Shown piece after piece: positions 1 to 6,313 of a stretch of 8,093 bases of DNA. The translations under genes were made by a program, and so were the position numbers. How positions within the stretch are numbered: the first letter of the stretch is position 1; every line of letters begins with the position of its first letter. The stretch covers positions 1-8,093 of the forward strand of contig CABUDK010000045.1 in assembly GCA_902490315.1 (NCBI GenBank), in the 5' to 3' direction. This stretch comes from an uncultured Porphyromonas sp. (GTDB lineage: Bacteria; Bacteroidota; Bacteroidia; Bacteroidales; Porphyromonadaceae). The notes beneath the pieces were generated by a model. That model had not been told where the DNA came from. It was given only the letters and a program-made list of their open reading frames with translations, and searched no databases.

Positions 1-523
1 GCTCATCGATAGAACTCCCAAGCGCCTGCGAGCAGTCCTCGATGATGGTCATATTATATCGTTGCGCCACTTCGCAGAGGAGCTCCATATTGGCAGGGAT
101 GCCGTGAGCGTGCGCCACGATGATGGCGCGGGGTAGGGGAGTACCAGCATTGGTCATGCGCTCGAGATGCTTGCCGAGAAGGAGCGGGTCCATCGCCATA
201 TTGAAGGAGGTGACCTCCACAAAGATCGGACGCAGTCGCATCGCGAGCAAACAGTCGACATACTCCTTGCGCCAGTAAGCTGGTACGAAAAGAGACTCAC
301 CCTCTCGCAGCTGCAACATGCGCAGTGCGGCGGTAAGTGCTACTTGTGGCGAAGAGGTCAGATGGATCGTGCGCTCGACTCCCAACAAACGGCGCAATGC
401 TTGCTCAAATCCCGTACAAAGTCCCGAGTCGGTCAGAAAATCGTCAGGAATTTGCGCTTTAATGGCCTCTTGTGATGGGTAAACGCCTTGATAGTTAAGC
501 TGTTCTGTCGATATTGGAGGCAT
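1..523 (-). CDS. DegT/DnrJ/EryC1/StrS-family PLP aminotransferase, N-terminal part (runs off left edge)
   Basis: An open frame of 174 codons runs from the ATG at 523-521 to the window edge without a stop, so the gene is partial. It begins MPPISTEQLNYQGVYPS. Around residues 55-75 (HLTSSPQVALTAALRML) it has the fold-type I region that contacts the PLP phosphate, and around residues 80-90 the FVPAYW strand. At about residues 140-174 it has the pattern AHAHGIPANMELL followed by IIEDCSQALGSS. The Asp of IEDCSQ is the residue that in this family contacts the pyridine nitrogen of PLP, with the Gln close by. The Schiff-base lysine would lie outside the window. Family members transaminate keto-sugars or act in antibiotic, cell-envelope or cofactor synthesis; the substrate cannot be told from this fragment. 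The start is the first ATG in frame after an in-frame TAG in the upstream terminator stem. No Bacteroidetes -7 element was seen upstream. Family membership is fairly secure, the specific function unknown. Confidence 0.82.
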   Translation of the reverse strand, partial: MPPISTEQLNYQGVYPSQEAIKAQIPDDFLTDSGLCTGFEQALRRLLGVERTIHLTSSPQVALTAALRMLQLREGESLFVPAYWRKEYVDCLLAMRLRPIFVEVTSFNMAMDPLLLGKHLERMTNAGTPLPRAIIVAHAHGIPANMELLCEVAQRYNMTIIEDCSQALGSSIDE

Positions 524-559
524 CTTCTGTAGTTTCTCGTTTTGGCTAGTTTCGGGCCG

Positions 560-590
560 TTTGGCTCTTTTGTTGCTCTCTTTAGCTTTG
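560..590 (+). promoter_or_regulatory. Possible plus-strand Bacteroidetes-type promoter
   Basis: TTTG at 560-563 is followed after 19 nt by TAGCTTTG at 583-590. This matches the Bacteroidetes -33 (TTTG) and -7 (TAnnTTTG) consensus at normal spacing. It points right, where no plus-strand gene starts; the first thing downstream is the terminator hairpin at 608-659. It may be a chance match or may drive a very short RNA. Confidence 0.3.
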
Positions 591-607
591 CGGTGAGCAG
601 ATTTGGC

Positions 608-659
608 AAAAAGCTATGCCCCTCTCCACTTTCATCGGTGTGGCGGGGCATAGCTTTTT
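608..659 (-). terminator. Rho-independent terminator after deoC (symmetrical, possibly bidirectional)
   Basis: The arms AAAAAGCTATGCCCC (608-622) and GGGGCATAGCTTTTT (645-659) are perfectly complementary over 15 bp. The 22-nt loop contains a further CCAC/GTGG pairing. Read on the minus strand it begins 10 nt after the deoC stop and ends in a T5 run, as expected for the end of the mnmG-to-deoC transcript. Because the stem carries A5 on one side and T5 on the other it could also stop plus-strand transcripts, with TTTTTAATTT on that side. Confidence 0.9.
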
Positions 660-669
660 AATTTGTCTC

Positions 670-1536
670 TTATCCCTCGATCGCCTTGAGGAGATTCTTG
701 CCAAGACTGCTAGCACCTAGACGGAAGAGCTCAGGGGTGAGCCACTCCTCGCCAAGGATCTCCTTGACGATGCAGTAATACTTGACCACGTCCTCTGGCG
801 TGCGGACACCACCGCTCGCCTTGAAGCCTCGACGCTCACCGTGTAGCTCGTAATACTTGCGCAGCGTCTGACACATAACGTAAGCGGCCTCGAGTGAAGC
901 ACCTGGATACTCCTTGCCTGTGGAGGTCTTGATGAAGTCAGCGCCGGAGTAGAGCGACAGAATCGATGCGATCTGTATCTGACGTGGGTCAGCGAGCAGA
1001 CCAGACTCGATGATCACCTTGAGGTGCGCTCCACGAGCTGCGTCCTTGAGCTCCTCGATCTCGGTGCAGACGCTATCGTAGTCCTCTGATAGAAAGCGAT
1101 TTAGGTTGAGGACGACGTCTACTTCGTTGGCTCCCTCGGCGACAGCCATAGAGACCTCAGCGACCTTGATCTCTGGAAAGGTCTGACTAGCGGGAAAGCC
1201 TGCAGCTACCGAAGCGATGCGTACATCGGGACAGGTGAGCGTAGCCTTGACCGTAGGCACCAAAGCGGGATAAACGCAGATGGCGGCTACGTTGGGTATG
1301 TCGGGGTGATTGGTCTCGAAGTCGTTGACGCCAGCGACCATCTTGGTGACGCTCTCGTCGGTATCACCTCCCATCAGCGTGGTTAGGTCTATACAGCTGT
1401 AGAGTAGCTTGAGGACCTCTGGTGTGTAGCACTCTTTATAGTGTTTGTCGATGATCGCTTGGACCTTGGCGCTAACATCTCCTTCGATAGGTTCGTAGAG
1501 CGAGATCGCTTTATGGTATTTGTCTATCTGATGCAT
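670..1536 (-). CDS. deoC: Deoxyribose-phosphate aldolase (DeoC, class I)
   Basis: The 288-residue product is predicted to cleave 2-deoxy-D-ribose 5-phosphate reversibly to glyceraldehyde 3-phosphate and acetaldehyde in the cytoplasm, the last step of deoxynucleoside catabolism. The (beta/alpha)8 aldolase landmarks are all present: IDLTTLMGGDTDE (about 49-61), AAICVYPALVP (84-94), NEVDVV with the proton-relay Asp at 140, ADFIKTSTGK with the Schiff-base Lys at 203, GFKASGGVRT with the second catalytic Lys at 239, and a phosphate-binding RLGASSL (272-278). It is about 30 residues longer than the E. coli enzyme, mainly from an N-terminal extension of about 40 residues before the first conserved block. 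It starts 24 nt after the stop of the MazG-like gene and is followed by a strong terminator, so it is the last gene of the operon. The region before the ATG is A-rich without a clear Shine-Dalgarno. Confidence 0.96.
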   Translation of the reverse strand: MHQIDKYHKAISLYEPIEGDVSAKVQAIIDKHYKECYTPEVLKLLYSCIDLTTLMGGDTDESVTKMVAGVNDFETNHPDIPNVAAICVYPALVPTVKATLTCPDVRIASVAAGFPASQTFPEIKVAEVSMAVAEGANEVDVVLNLNRFLSEDYDSVCTEIEELKDAARGAHLKVIIESGLLADPRQIQIASILSLYSGADFIKTSTGKEYPGASLEAAYVMCQTLRKYYELHGERRGFKASGGVRTPEDVVKYYCIVKEILGEEWLTPELFRLGASSLGKNLLKAIEG

Positions 1537-1560
1537 TGGTTTCTATTGTTTGAAGGTTTG

Positions 1561-1935
1561 TTATTCTGTTGTATCTAAGGGGCGAGCGGTTAGCTTGCTA
1601 TTGTTTAAGTGTCTGGTTGCGTCGCGTTTTGTCTTCTTCTGGAGGTTCTTCTCAAGTGCCTCCTGTAGATTGACTCCGCACTGGTTGGCAATGCAGGTGA
1701 GCACCCAGAGCAAGTCTGCTAGCTCGTCCGCAAGATCGAGATGATCGGACGCTTTGGCACTCTGCTCGCCGTAGAGCCGTGCCATAACACGTGCTACCTC
1801 GCCCGTCTCCTCCGTTAGGATCGCCATATTGGTCAGCGGATCGAAGTAACGCACGCCGTAGGTGTGTATCCACTCATCGACTAGCTGCTGAAGCTCGTCT
1901 AGCGTTGTCTCTTTTGCTTTGTCTGTAGCGTCCAT
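1561..1935 (-). CDS. MazG-like nucleotide pyrophosphohydrolase
   Basis: This 124-residue all-alpha protein resembles single-domain MazG/iMazG-type NTP pyrophosphohydrolases, which hydrolyse (d)NTPs to NMP and pyrophosphate and remove non-canonical nucleotides. The Mg-binding signature is visible: the ExxE helix as EETGEV (residues 42-47: Glu42, Glu43, Glu46) and the second acidic helix LADELADLLWVL with Glu71 and Asp74. The conserved opening helix is LDELQQLVDEWI (12-23). The last 25 residues (KKTKRDATRHLNNSK...) are basic and polar and probably flexible. Its ATG overlaps the dtd stop by one base (TAATG at 1937-1933), which strongly suggests translational coupling with dtd. The preferred nucleotide cannot be read from sequence, so full MazG activity (such as ppGpp effects) should not be assumed. 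Confidence 0.9.
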   Translation of the reverse strand: MDATDKAKETTLDELQQLVDEWIHTYGVRYFDPLTNMAILTEETGEVARVMARLYGEQSAKASDHLDLADELADLLWVLTCIANQCGVNLQEALEKNLQKKTKRDATRHLNNSKLTARPLDTTE

Positions 1936-2387
1936 TAGAGCGTGTCGGTGTCTAAGATAATGGTCACAGGACCGTCATTATGTATCTCTACCTGCATATC
2001 GGCTCCAAATTTACCGGTTTTAATTGAATCTGAGCCCATGATGAGACGCATCTTAGTGACAAACTGCTCGTAGAGCGGCTCCGAAACTTCCCCTTTAGCG
2101 GCCTCGATATAGCTTGGACGGTTGCCTTTGCGACAGTTTGCCATAAGTGTAAACTGACTGACGACAAGAGCTTCGCCACCAATGTCTAGCAGCGAACGAT
2201 TCATCACGCCTTCCTCATCGTCAAAGATGCGTAGCTTGCACACCTTCTGGCAGAGCTTCTCGATCTGTTCGGGACCATCTTCGTAGCCGATGCCGAGGAG
2301 TAGGACGATGCCTTGTCGAATGCTTCCGACGCAGTTGCCGTCGATCGACACAGAGGCGTGGATGACTCGCTGTAAAAGTGCTTTCAT
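1935..2387 (-). CDS. dtd: D-aminoacyl-tRNA deacylase
   Basis: The 150-residue product, a normal length for the family, is predicted to hydrolyse the ester bond of D-aminoacyl-tRNAs (and probably glycyl-tRNA(Ala)), recycling tRNA and keeping D-amino acids out of proteins. It opens with MKALLQRVIHASVSIDG, as is typical. Both active-site elements of this homodimeric enzyme are visible: SQFTL at 77-81, followed by the RPSY block (90-93), and the Gly-cisPro motif NDGPVTIILD at 137-146, with GP at 139-140. These motifs enforce chiral proofreading by rejecting L-aminoacyl groups. The gene starts 12 nt after the uvrC stop, and its stop overlaps the start of the MazG-like gene. Both partners therefore act in quality control, one on charged tRNA and one on nucleotides. 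Confidence 0.96.
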   Translation of the reverse strand: MKALLQRVIHASVSIDGNCVGSIRQGIVLLLGIGYEDGPEQIEKLCQKVCKLRIFDDEEGVMNRSLLDIGGEALVVSQFTLMANCRKGNRPSYIEAAKGEVSEPLYEQFVTKMRLIMGSDSIKTGKFGADMQVEIHNDGPVTIILDTDTL

Positions 2388-2399
2388 ACTGTTTCTTCT

Positions 2400-4229
2400 C
2401 TAGGTTGTTTCTGTAGTTTCGTCGGAATGTAGCGTAGCTTCATCAGGATGTAGGTGGTTGTACAGCTTGTTTCCCTTGCTCGTGCCGAGGGTTGCGATCA
2501 GTTCGGCACGACTAGCCTTGACGACTCTTTGGGGCGTCTTGAAGGCTTGCAGTAATGTCTCCTTGCTCCGTGCGCCAATCCCTGGGATCTCATCGAGGAT
2601 GCTCTTCGTCTGCTGCTTCGAGCGACTATCTCTGTGGAATGTGATACCAAAGCGGTGCGCCTCGTCACGTATATGACAGACCACCTTGAGCGTTTCCGAC
2701 CGACGATCCAAGACCAAAGGCTCCGACTCGCCAGGGCGATAGAGCTCTTCGAAGCGCTCCGCAAGACCGAAGACGCACACTTTGTCGTAGATGCCCAGCT
2801 CTTTGAGTGTCTCGCAGGCGACATGCAGTTGCCCCTTACCACCATCTATGATGATCAGGTCGGGGAGTGGCTGCCCCTCGTCCAGCACACGGCGATAGCG
2901 TCGGTAGATGATCTCACGCATCGTCCGATAGTCGTCAGCCCCGACGACTGTTTTCACATGAAACTTTCGGTACTCGCTCTTCGCCGGCTTACCATTCTTA
3001 AAGACCACACACGCAGCCACGGGATTGGTGCCTTGTATGTTTGAGTTGTCAAAGCACTCCATGTGGCGGGGTAGGCGATCGATGCCGAGATCCTTTTTCA
3101 TCGTAGTGAGGAGGCGCGTAGCTCGCTGCTCGGGATTGAGCTTCTCTTGACGCTTGTAGCAGTCCCAGCGGTAGCGTGAGACGTTGAGTTGAGCCAGCTC
3201 GAGGAGTTGCTTCTTCTCGCCTCGCTGTGGCACTGTGACTCGATAGTTGTCGCTCTCCCATTCGCCAGGCTCCGCTAGGATCACCTCACGAGCTGTGCTG
3301 CCGAAGCGCTGCCTTAGTTCCTCTATCAGGTAAGCGAGCAGGTCGCTTCGTGAGGAGTCGACCGTCTTCTTGAAGGTTAAGTTGTGCGCTAAGACAACCG
3401 CCCCGTGGCGTACTTGCATCATACAGACGAAGCCATTGACATCGTCCTCATCGTAGGCAAAGACATCTGCCTCGCGAATGTTTGGCGCGACAACATGCTT
3501 GCCCGAATAGCGACGCAGCGTCTCAATGTTCTGACGATGCTGCTCGGCTCGCTCGAACTCCAGACGCTCGCTCATACGATTCATCTCTTCTACCTCCTCC
3601 TCGATGAGGATGTTTATCTCTCCCTTGAGGATGCGTCGGGCTAGTTGCACCGCATGGTCGTATTCCTCGGCCGATACCAACCCTTGGCAGGGGCCGCCGC
3701 ACTTCTTAATATGGTATTGCAGACAAAGATCCACCCGTCGCTCCCGTACCACCTCGGGGGGCAAAACATAGCGACACGAACGCAGCTGAAGGACTCGATG
3801 AATTAGATCGATCACGGTGTGTGCCATCGCCACATTGGGATAGGGGCCGTAGTAGTCGCCCTTGCCCTCCTCCTTTCTCGTGGCGAAGATACGTGGGAAT
3901 GGTTCGCTCGTGATAACAATGCGTGGGTAAGACTTGTCGTCCTTGAGTAGTATGTTGTACTTCGGCAGGTGGGTCTTGATCAGATTGTTCTCTAAGACCA
4001 AAGCCTCTGCCTCGGTATTGACCACGAAGTACTCTAGCTGGCGAATCTCACTGACCAGTCTCGTTGTCTTCGGATCTTTTGGCGAATTGTTGAAGTAGGA
4101 CGAGACGCGATTGCGCAGATTCTTCGCCTTGCCCACGTAGATGATCGTCCCGTTTTTGTTGCGGTACTGATAGCATCCTGGGTCTTGCGGGATGGTCGGG
4201 AGGATAGCTTTGATTTCGTCTCGGTTCAT
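2400..4229 (-). CDS. uvrC: UvrABC excinuclease subunit C
   Basis: The 609-residue product makes both incisions in nucleotide excision repair after recruitment by UvrB to damaged DNA; E. coli UvrC has 610 residues. Domains in order: GIY-YIG nuclease for the 3' cut (about 15-95; GCYQYRNKNG, IIYVGKAKNLRNR); a cysteine cluster (Cys152, Cys169, Cys177, Cys181) matching the proposed 4Fe-4S ligands; the UVR/UvrB-binding helix (about 205-240); the RNase H-like domain for the 5' cut with ECFDNSN (Asp394), IIIDGGKGQL (Asp462) and RDEAHRF (His525); and a C-terminal tandem helix-hairpin-helix region (LDEIPGIGARSKETLL, about 545-560 on). The last about 20 residues are acidic and contain a near-duplicated motif (HPDEAT, HSDETT), probably disordered. 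The ATG at 4229-4227 gives the standard UvrC beginning. It lies 27 nt after mnmG, and that gap holds the parS-like palindrome. Confidence 0.97.
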   Translation of the reverse strand: MNRDEIKAILPTIPQDPGCYQYRNKNGTIIYVGKAKNLRNRVSSYFNNSPKDPKTTRLVSEIRQLEYFVVNTEAEALVLENNLIKTHLPKYNILLKDDKSYPRIVITSEPFPRIFATRKEEGKGDYYGPYPNVAMAHTVIDLIHRVLQLRSCRYVLPPEVVRERRVDLCLQYHIKKCGGPCQGLVSAEEYDHAVQLARRILKGEINILIEEEVEEMNRMSERLEFERAEQHRQNIETLRRYSGKHVVAPNIREADVFAYDEDDVNGFVCMMQVRHGAVVLAHNLTFKKTVDSSRSDLLAYLIEELRQRFGSTAREVILAEPGEWESDNYRVTVPQRGEKKQLLELAQLNVSRYRWDCYKRQEKLNPEQRATRLLTTMKKDLGIDRLPRHMECFDNSNIQGTNPVAACVVFKNGKPAKSEYRKFHVKTVVGADDYRTMREIIYRRYRRVLDEGQPLPDLIIIDGGKGQLHVACETLKELGIYDKVCVFGLAERFEELYRPGESEPLVLDRRSETLKVVCHIRDEAHRFGITFHRDSRSKQQTKSILDEIPGIGARSKETLLQAFKTPQRVVKASRAELIATLGTSKGNKLYNHLHPDEATLHSDETTETT

Positions 4230-4235
4230 TCCGAT

Positions 4236-4251
4236 TGTTTCACGTGAAACG
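4236..4251. other. parS: parS-like centromere site (predicted ParB binding site)
   Basis: TGTTTCACGTGAAACG matches the broadly conserved chromosomal parS sequence TGTTTCACGTGAAACA at 15 of 16 positions. The inner 14 bp (4237-4250) are a perfect palindrome. It fills most of the 27-nt gap between the mnmG stop and the uvrC start. ParB dimers bind such sites, spread, and load SMC to organise and segregate the origin region; parS sites cluster near oriC. The placement beside mnmG (gidA) fits, because in many bacteria gidA lies near oriC and parAB. The match is seen directly; ParB binding is inferred. A 14-bp exact palindrome with this sequence is unlikely by chance. Confidence 0.85.
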
Positions 4252-4256
4252 GTGAG

Positions 4257-6134
4257 CTATCGTCCCAGTAAAACTAGGAGTATGTTGATGTCGCTTGGGG
4301 AGATGCCTGGGATGCGTGCGGCCTGAGCGATGGTAGCGGGGCGAATGCGAAAGAGCTTCTCGCGGGCCTCTATGGGGAGTGCAGTGATATGCTGGTAGTC
4401 GAACTTGTCGCCTAGCGTTAGCGACTCGAGGCGGTGAAGTTTCTGAGCTGCTTGCTCCTCTCGCTCGATGTAGCCCCGATATTTGATGGCGGTCTCGGTG
4501 CGGGTGATGACCTCCTCGTCATTACCTATGAGGGTTGCCACCTGCGTGGCGAAGTCGTCTAGCTGGGCGATCAAGCCAGTGAGCGAAACGTGCGGACGAA
4601 GGAGTAAGGCAGTTAGCTTCGTGCCGAAGTCTAGTGGTTTCTCGCCTAGGCTGGTGAGGTAATCGTTAACCGCCTCAGGCTTAACGGAGTAGTTAGCACA
4701 GAGATTGTCTAGAGCTGCGATGCCCTCTTTGATCTGCTCGAGGCGGTTCAGTCGCTCTGTGGTCGCTAGTCCTAGCTGCTCCGCATAGGGCGTCAGTCGT
4801 AGGTCAGCATTGTCCTGGCGCAGGAGTATACGGTACTCAGCGCGTGAGGTGAACATACGGTATGGCTCGTCGACCCCCTTGGTTACGAGGTCGTCAATGA
4901 GGACGCCTATGTAGGCTTCGTCTCGTCTTAGGACGAGCGGAGCCTTTTTTTGTAGGGCTAGGGCAGCATTGATACCTGCGAGGAGACCTTGTCCGGCTGC
5001 CTCCTCGTAGCCGGTGGTGCCGTTGACCTGACCCGCTAGGTAAAGGCCAGGTACTAGCTTACTCTCCAGCGTATGGTGCAGATCTCGCGGGTCAAAGAAG
5101 TCGTACTCGATCGCATAGCCTGGGCGGTAGAGCTGTACATCTCGCAGTGCGGGGATCGTCTGTAAAGCTCGGATCTGTGTATCGATAGGGAGCGACGAAC
5201 TAAAGCCGTTGAGGTAGTACTCGTTCGTCTCCTCACCCTCGGGCTCGAGGAAGAGCTGATGGCGAGTGCGGTCGGCGAAGTTGACAATCTTCGTCTCTAT
5301 GCTGGGGCAGTAGCGCGGCCCGATGCTCTGTATCTGACCATTGTAGAGTGGCGAGTCGCTGAGCGAAGCGCGGAGTATGTCGTGGCAAGCTTCGTTGGTA
5401 TAGAGGATATAGCAGGAGCGTTGTCGTAGATGGCTCCGCTGCATCGGGAGGAAGCTAAAGCGTCCCGCCTCGTCGTCGCCTGGTTGCTCCTCTACGAGAG
5501 ACCAATCTACGGAGCGTCCGTCGATGCGGGCGGGGGTACCCGTCTTCATACGATCTGCGTGATGCCCCGCAGCTACGAGGCACTCTGTGATACCGTGGCT
5601 AGCCGGCTCTGAGATGCGTCCGCCAGGGATCATCGTCTTACCGAAGTGCATCAGCCCCCCGAGGAAAGTCCCTGCCGTGAGAATCACCTTTGCCGCTGTA
5701 AAGGCCATGCCCAACTGCGTCACTACCAGGTGTTTGCCATCCTCTGCGCCAAACTTTATGTCTACGACGAAGTCTTGCCAAAGATCCAACCCGTCCATCC
5801 TATCCAGCTGACCTCTCCATAGCTCCATAAAGCGCATGCGATCTAGCTGGGCCCGCGGGCTCCACATGGCAGGACCCTTACTTCGGTTGAGCATACGCCA
5901 CTGTATCGTAGCGGCATCGGACATTTGTCCCGTGTAGCCACCGAGCGCATCTATCTCTCTCACTATCTGTCCCTTGGCAATGCCACCCATGGCGGGGTTG
6001 CAGCTCAGTTGCGCCACTTTGTTCATATCCCCCGTGATGAGGAGCGTCGAGGCACCCATGCGCGCAGTAGCGCACGCCGCCTCGCAGCCAGCATGCCCTG
6101 CACCAATTACGATAATGTCAAAGTGAGTCTTCAT
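4257..6134 (-). CDS. mnmG: tRNA uridine-5-carboxymethylaminomethyl synthesis enzyme MnmG (GidA)
   Basis: The 625-residue FAD protein works with the GTPase MnmE to install (carboxymethyl)aminomethyl groups on wobble U34 of certain tRNAs; E. coli MnmG has 629 residues. Numbered from the chosen start, it shows the FAD-binding GAGHAG (11-16), the signature SCNPAMGGIAKG with Cys45, RYCPSIE with the second conserved Cys276, LAGQVNGTTGYEEAAGQG (about 366-383), and the C-terminal MnmE/tRNA-binding part (RGYIEREEQ about 553-561; IRPATIAQAARIPG about 597-610). An in-frame ATG 39 nt upstream (6173) would add 13 residues. I chose the ATG at 6134-6132 because the protein then begins MKTHFDIIVIGAGHAG like its relatives, and because the -7 element at 6175-6182 would place the transcription start about on the upstream ATG. 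It is the first gene of the operon. Confidence 0.97.
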   Translation of the reverse strand: MKTHFDIIVIGAGHAGCEAACATARMGASTLLITGDMNKVAQLSCNPAMGGIAKGQIVREIDALGGYTGQMSDAATIQWRMLNRSKGPAMWSPRAQLDRMRFMELWRGQLDRMDGLDLWQDFVVDIKFGAEDGKHLVVTQLGMAFTAAKVILTAGTFLGGLMHFGKTMIPGGRISEPASHGITECLVAAGHHADRMKTGTPARIDGRSVDWSLVEEQPGDDEAGRFSFLPMQRSHLRQRSCYILYTNEACHDILRASLSDSPLYNGQIQSIGPRYCPSIETKIVNFADRTRHQLFLEPEGEETNEYYLNGFSSSLPIDTQIRALQTIPALRDVQLYRPGYAIEYDFFDPRDLHHTLESKLVPGLYLAGQVNGTTGYEEAAGQGLLAGINAALALQKKAPLVLRRDEAYIGVLIDDLVTKGVDEPYRMFTSRAEYRILLRQDNADLRLTPYAEQLGLATTERLNRLEQIKEGIAALDNLCANYSVKPEAVNDYLTSLGEKPLDFGTKLTALLLRPHVSLTGLIAQLDDFATQVATLIGNDEEVITRTETAIKYRGYIEREEQAAQKLHRLESLTLGDKFDYQHITALPIEAREKLFRIRPATIAQAARIPGISPSDINILLVLLGR

Positions 6135-6174
6135 TGTAGATCCGTAGCCTCGGCTGACCTGTATCAGCCTCATG

Positions 6175-6182
6175 CAAAGATA
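6175..6182 (-). promoter_or_regulatory. -7 promoter element for the mnmG operon
   Basis: On the minus strand the bases 6182-6175 read TATCTTTG, an exact TAnnTTTG match. Transcription would begin at about 6168-6170, leaving a leader of about 35 nt before the ATG at 6134. No TTTG is present at the expected -33 position, where the heptad repeat lies instead, so recognition may rely on the -7 box or on another factor. Confidence 0.6.
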
Positions 6183-6187
6183 CGAAT

Positions 6188-6230
6188 TTAGAGGTTAGAC
6201 CTTAGAGATTAGAGGTTAGAGATTTAGAGG
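6188..6230. repeat. Heptanucleotide tandem repeat, six imperfect units
   Basis: Six consecutive units start at 6188, 6195, 6202, 6209, 6216 and 6223: TTAGAGG, TTAGACC, TTAGAGA, TTAGAGG, TTAGAGA and TTTAGAGG (one extra T in the last). The register is exact for the first five. The array begins 6 nt upstream of the mnmG -7 element and covers the place where its -33 element should be. Confidence 0.85.
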
Positions 6231-6266
6231 AGCTAGCTGGTGAGGGGGTGTCACGCATCATTTTCG

Positions 6267-6274
6267 TAAGTTTG
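6267..6274 (+). promoter_or_regulatory. -7 promoter element for the fucosidase gene
   Basis: TAAGTTTG matches TAnnTTTG exactly. It lies 39 nt before the fucosidase ATG, predicting a leader of roughly 30 nt that ends in the A-rich CAAATAACAAACT, as is usual for Bacteroidetes genes without a Shine-Dalgarno. No convincing -33 TTTG stands 19 nt upstream. Confidence 0.55.
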
Positions 6275-6313
6275 CGGTGTCAATCGACTGGAACAAGTAA
6301 CAAATAACAAACT

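Noticed and set aside
433..651. 72-codon minus-strand frame across the gap between deoC and the aminotransferase gene
   Set aside because: It starts inside the loop of the deoC terminator, overlaps the aminotransferase start in another frame, and has a basic, motif-free composition.
2542..2600. Possible truncation or frameshift at the UvrC C-terminus
   Set aside because: The helix-hairpin-helix region is complete (IPGIGARSKETLL onward) and total length equals the E. coli protein, so the gene is intact.
2950..2965. Second parS-like string GTTTTCACATGAAACT inside uvrC
   Set aside because: It differs from parS at four of 16 positions, including the central CG, and encodes ordinary UvrC residues (FHVKT); most likely chance.
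2498..3261. Several frames of 70-136 codons on both strands within uvrC
   Set aside because: They lie wholly within a full-length, motif-complete uvrC and show Arg/Ser-rich shadow translations.
6188..6230. CRISPR-like array
   Set aside because: The units are 7 nt with no spacers and no cas genes are nearby; it is a plain tandem repeat.
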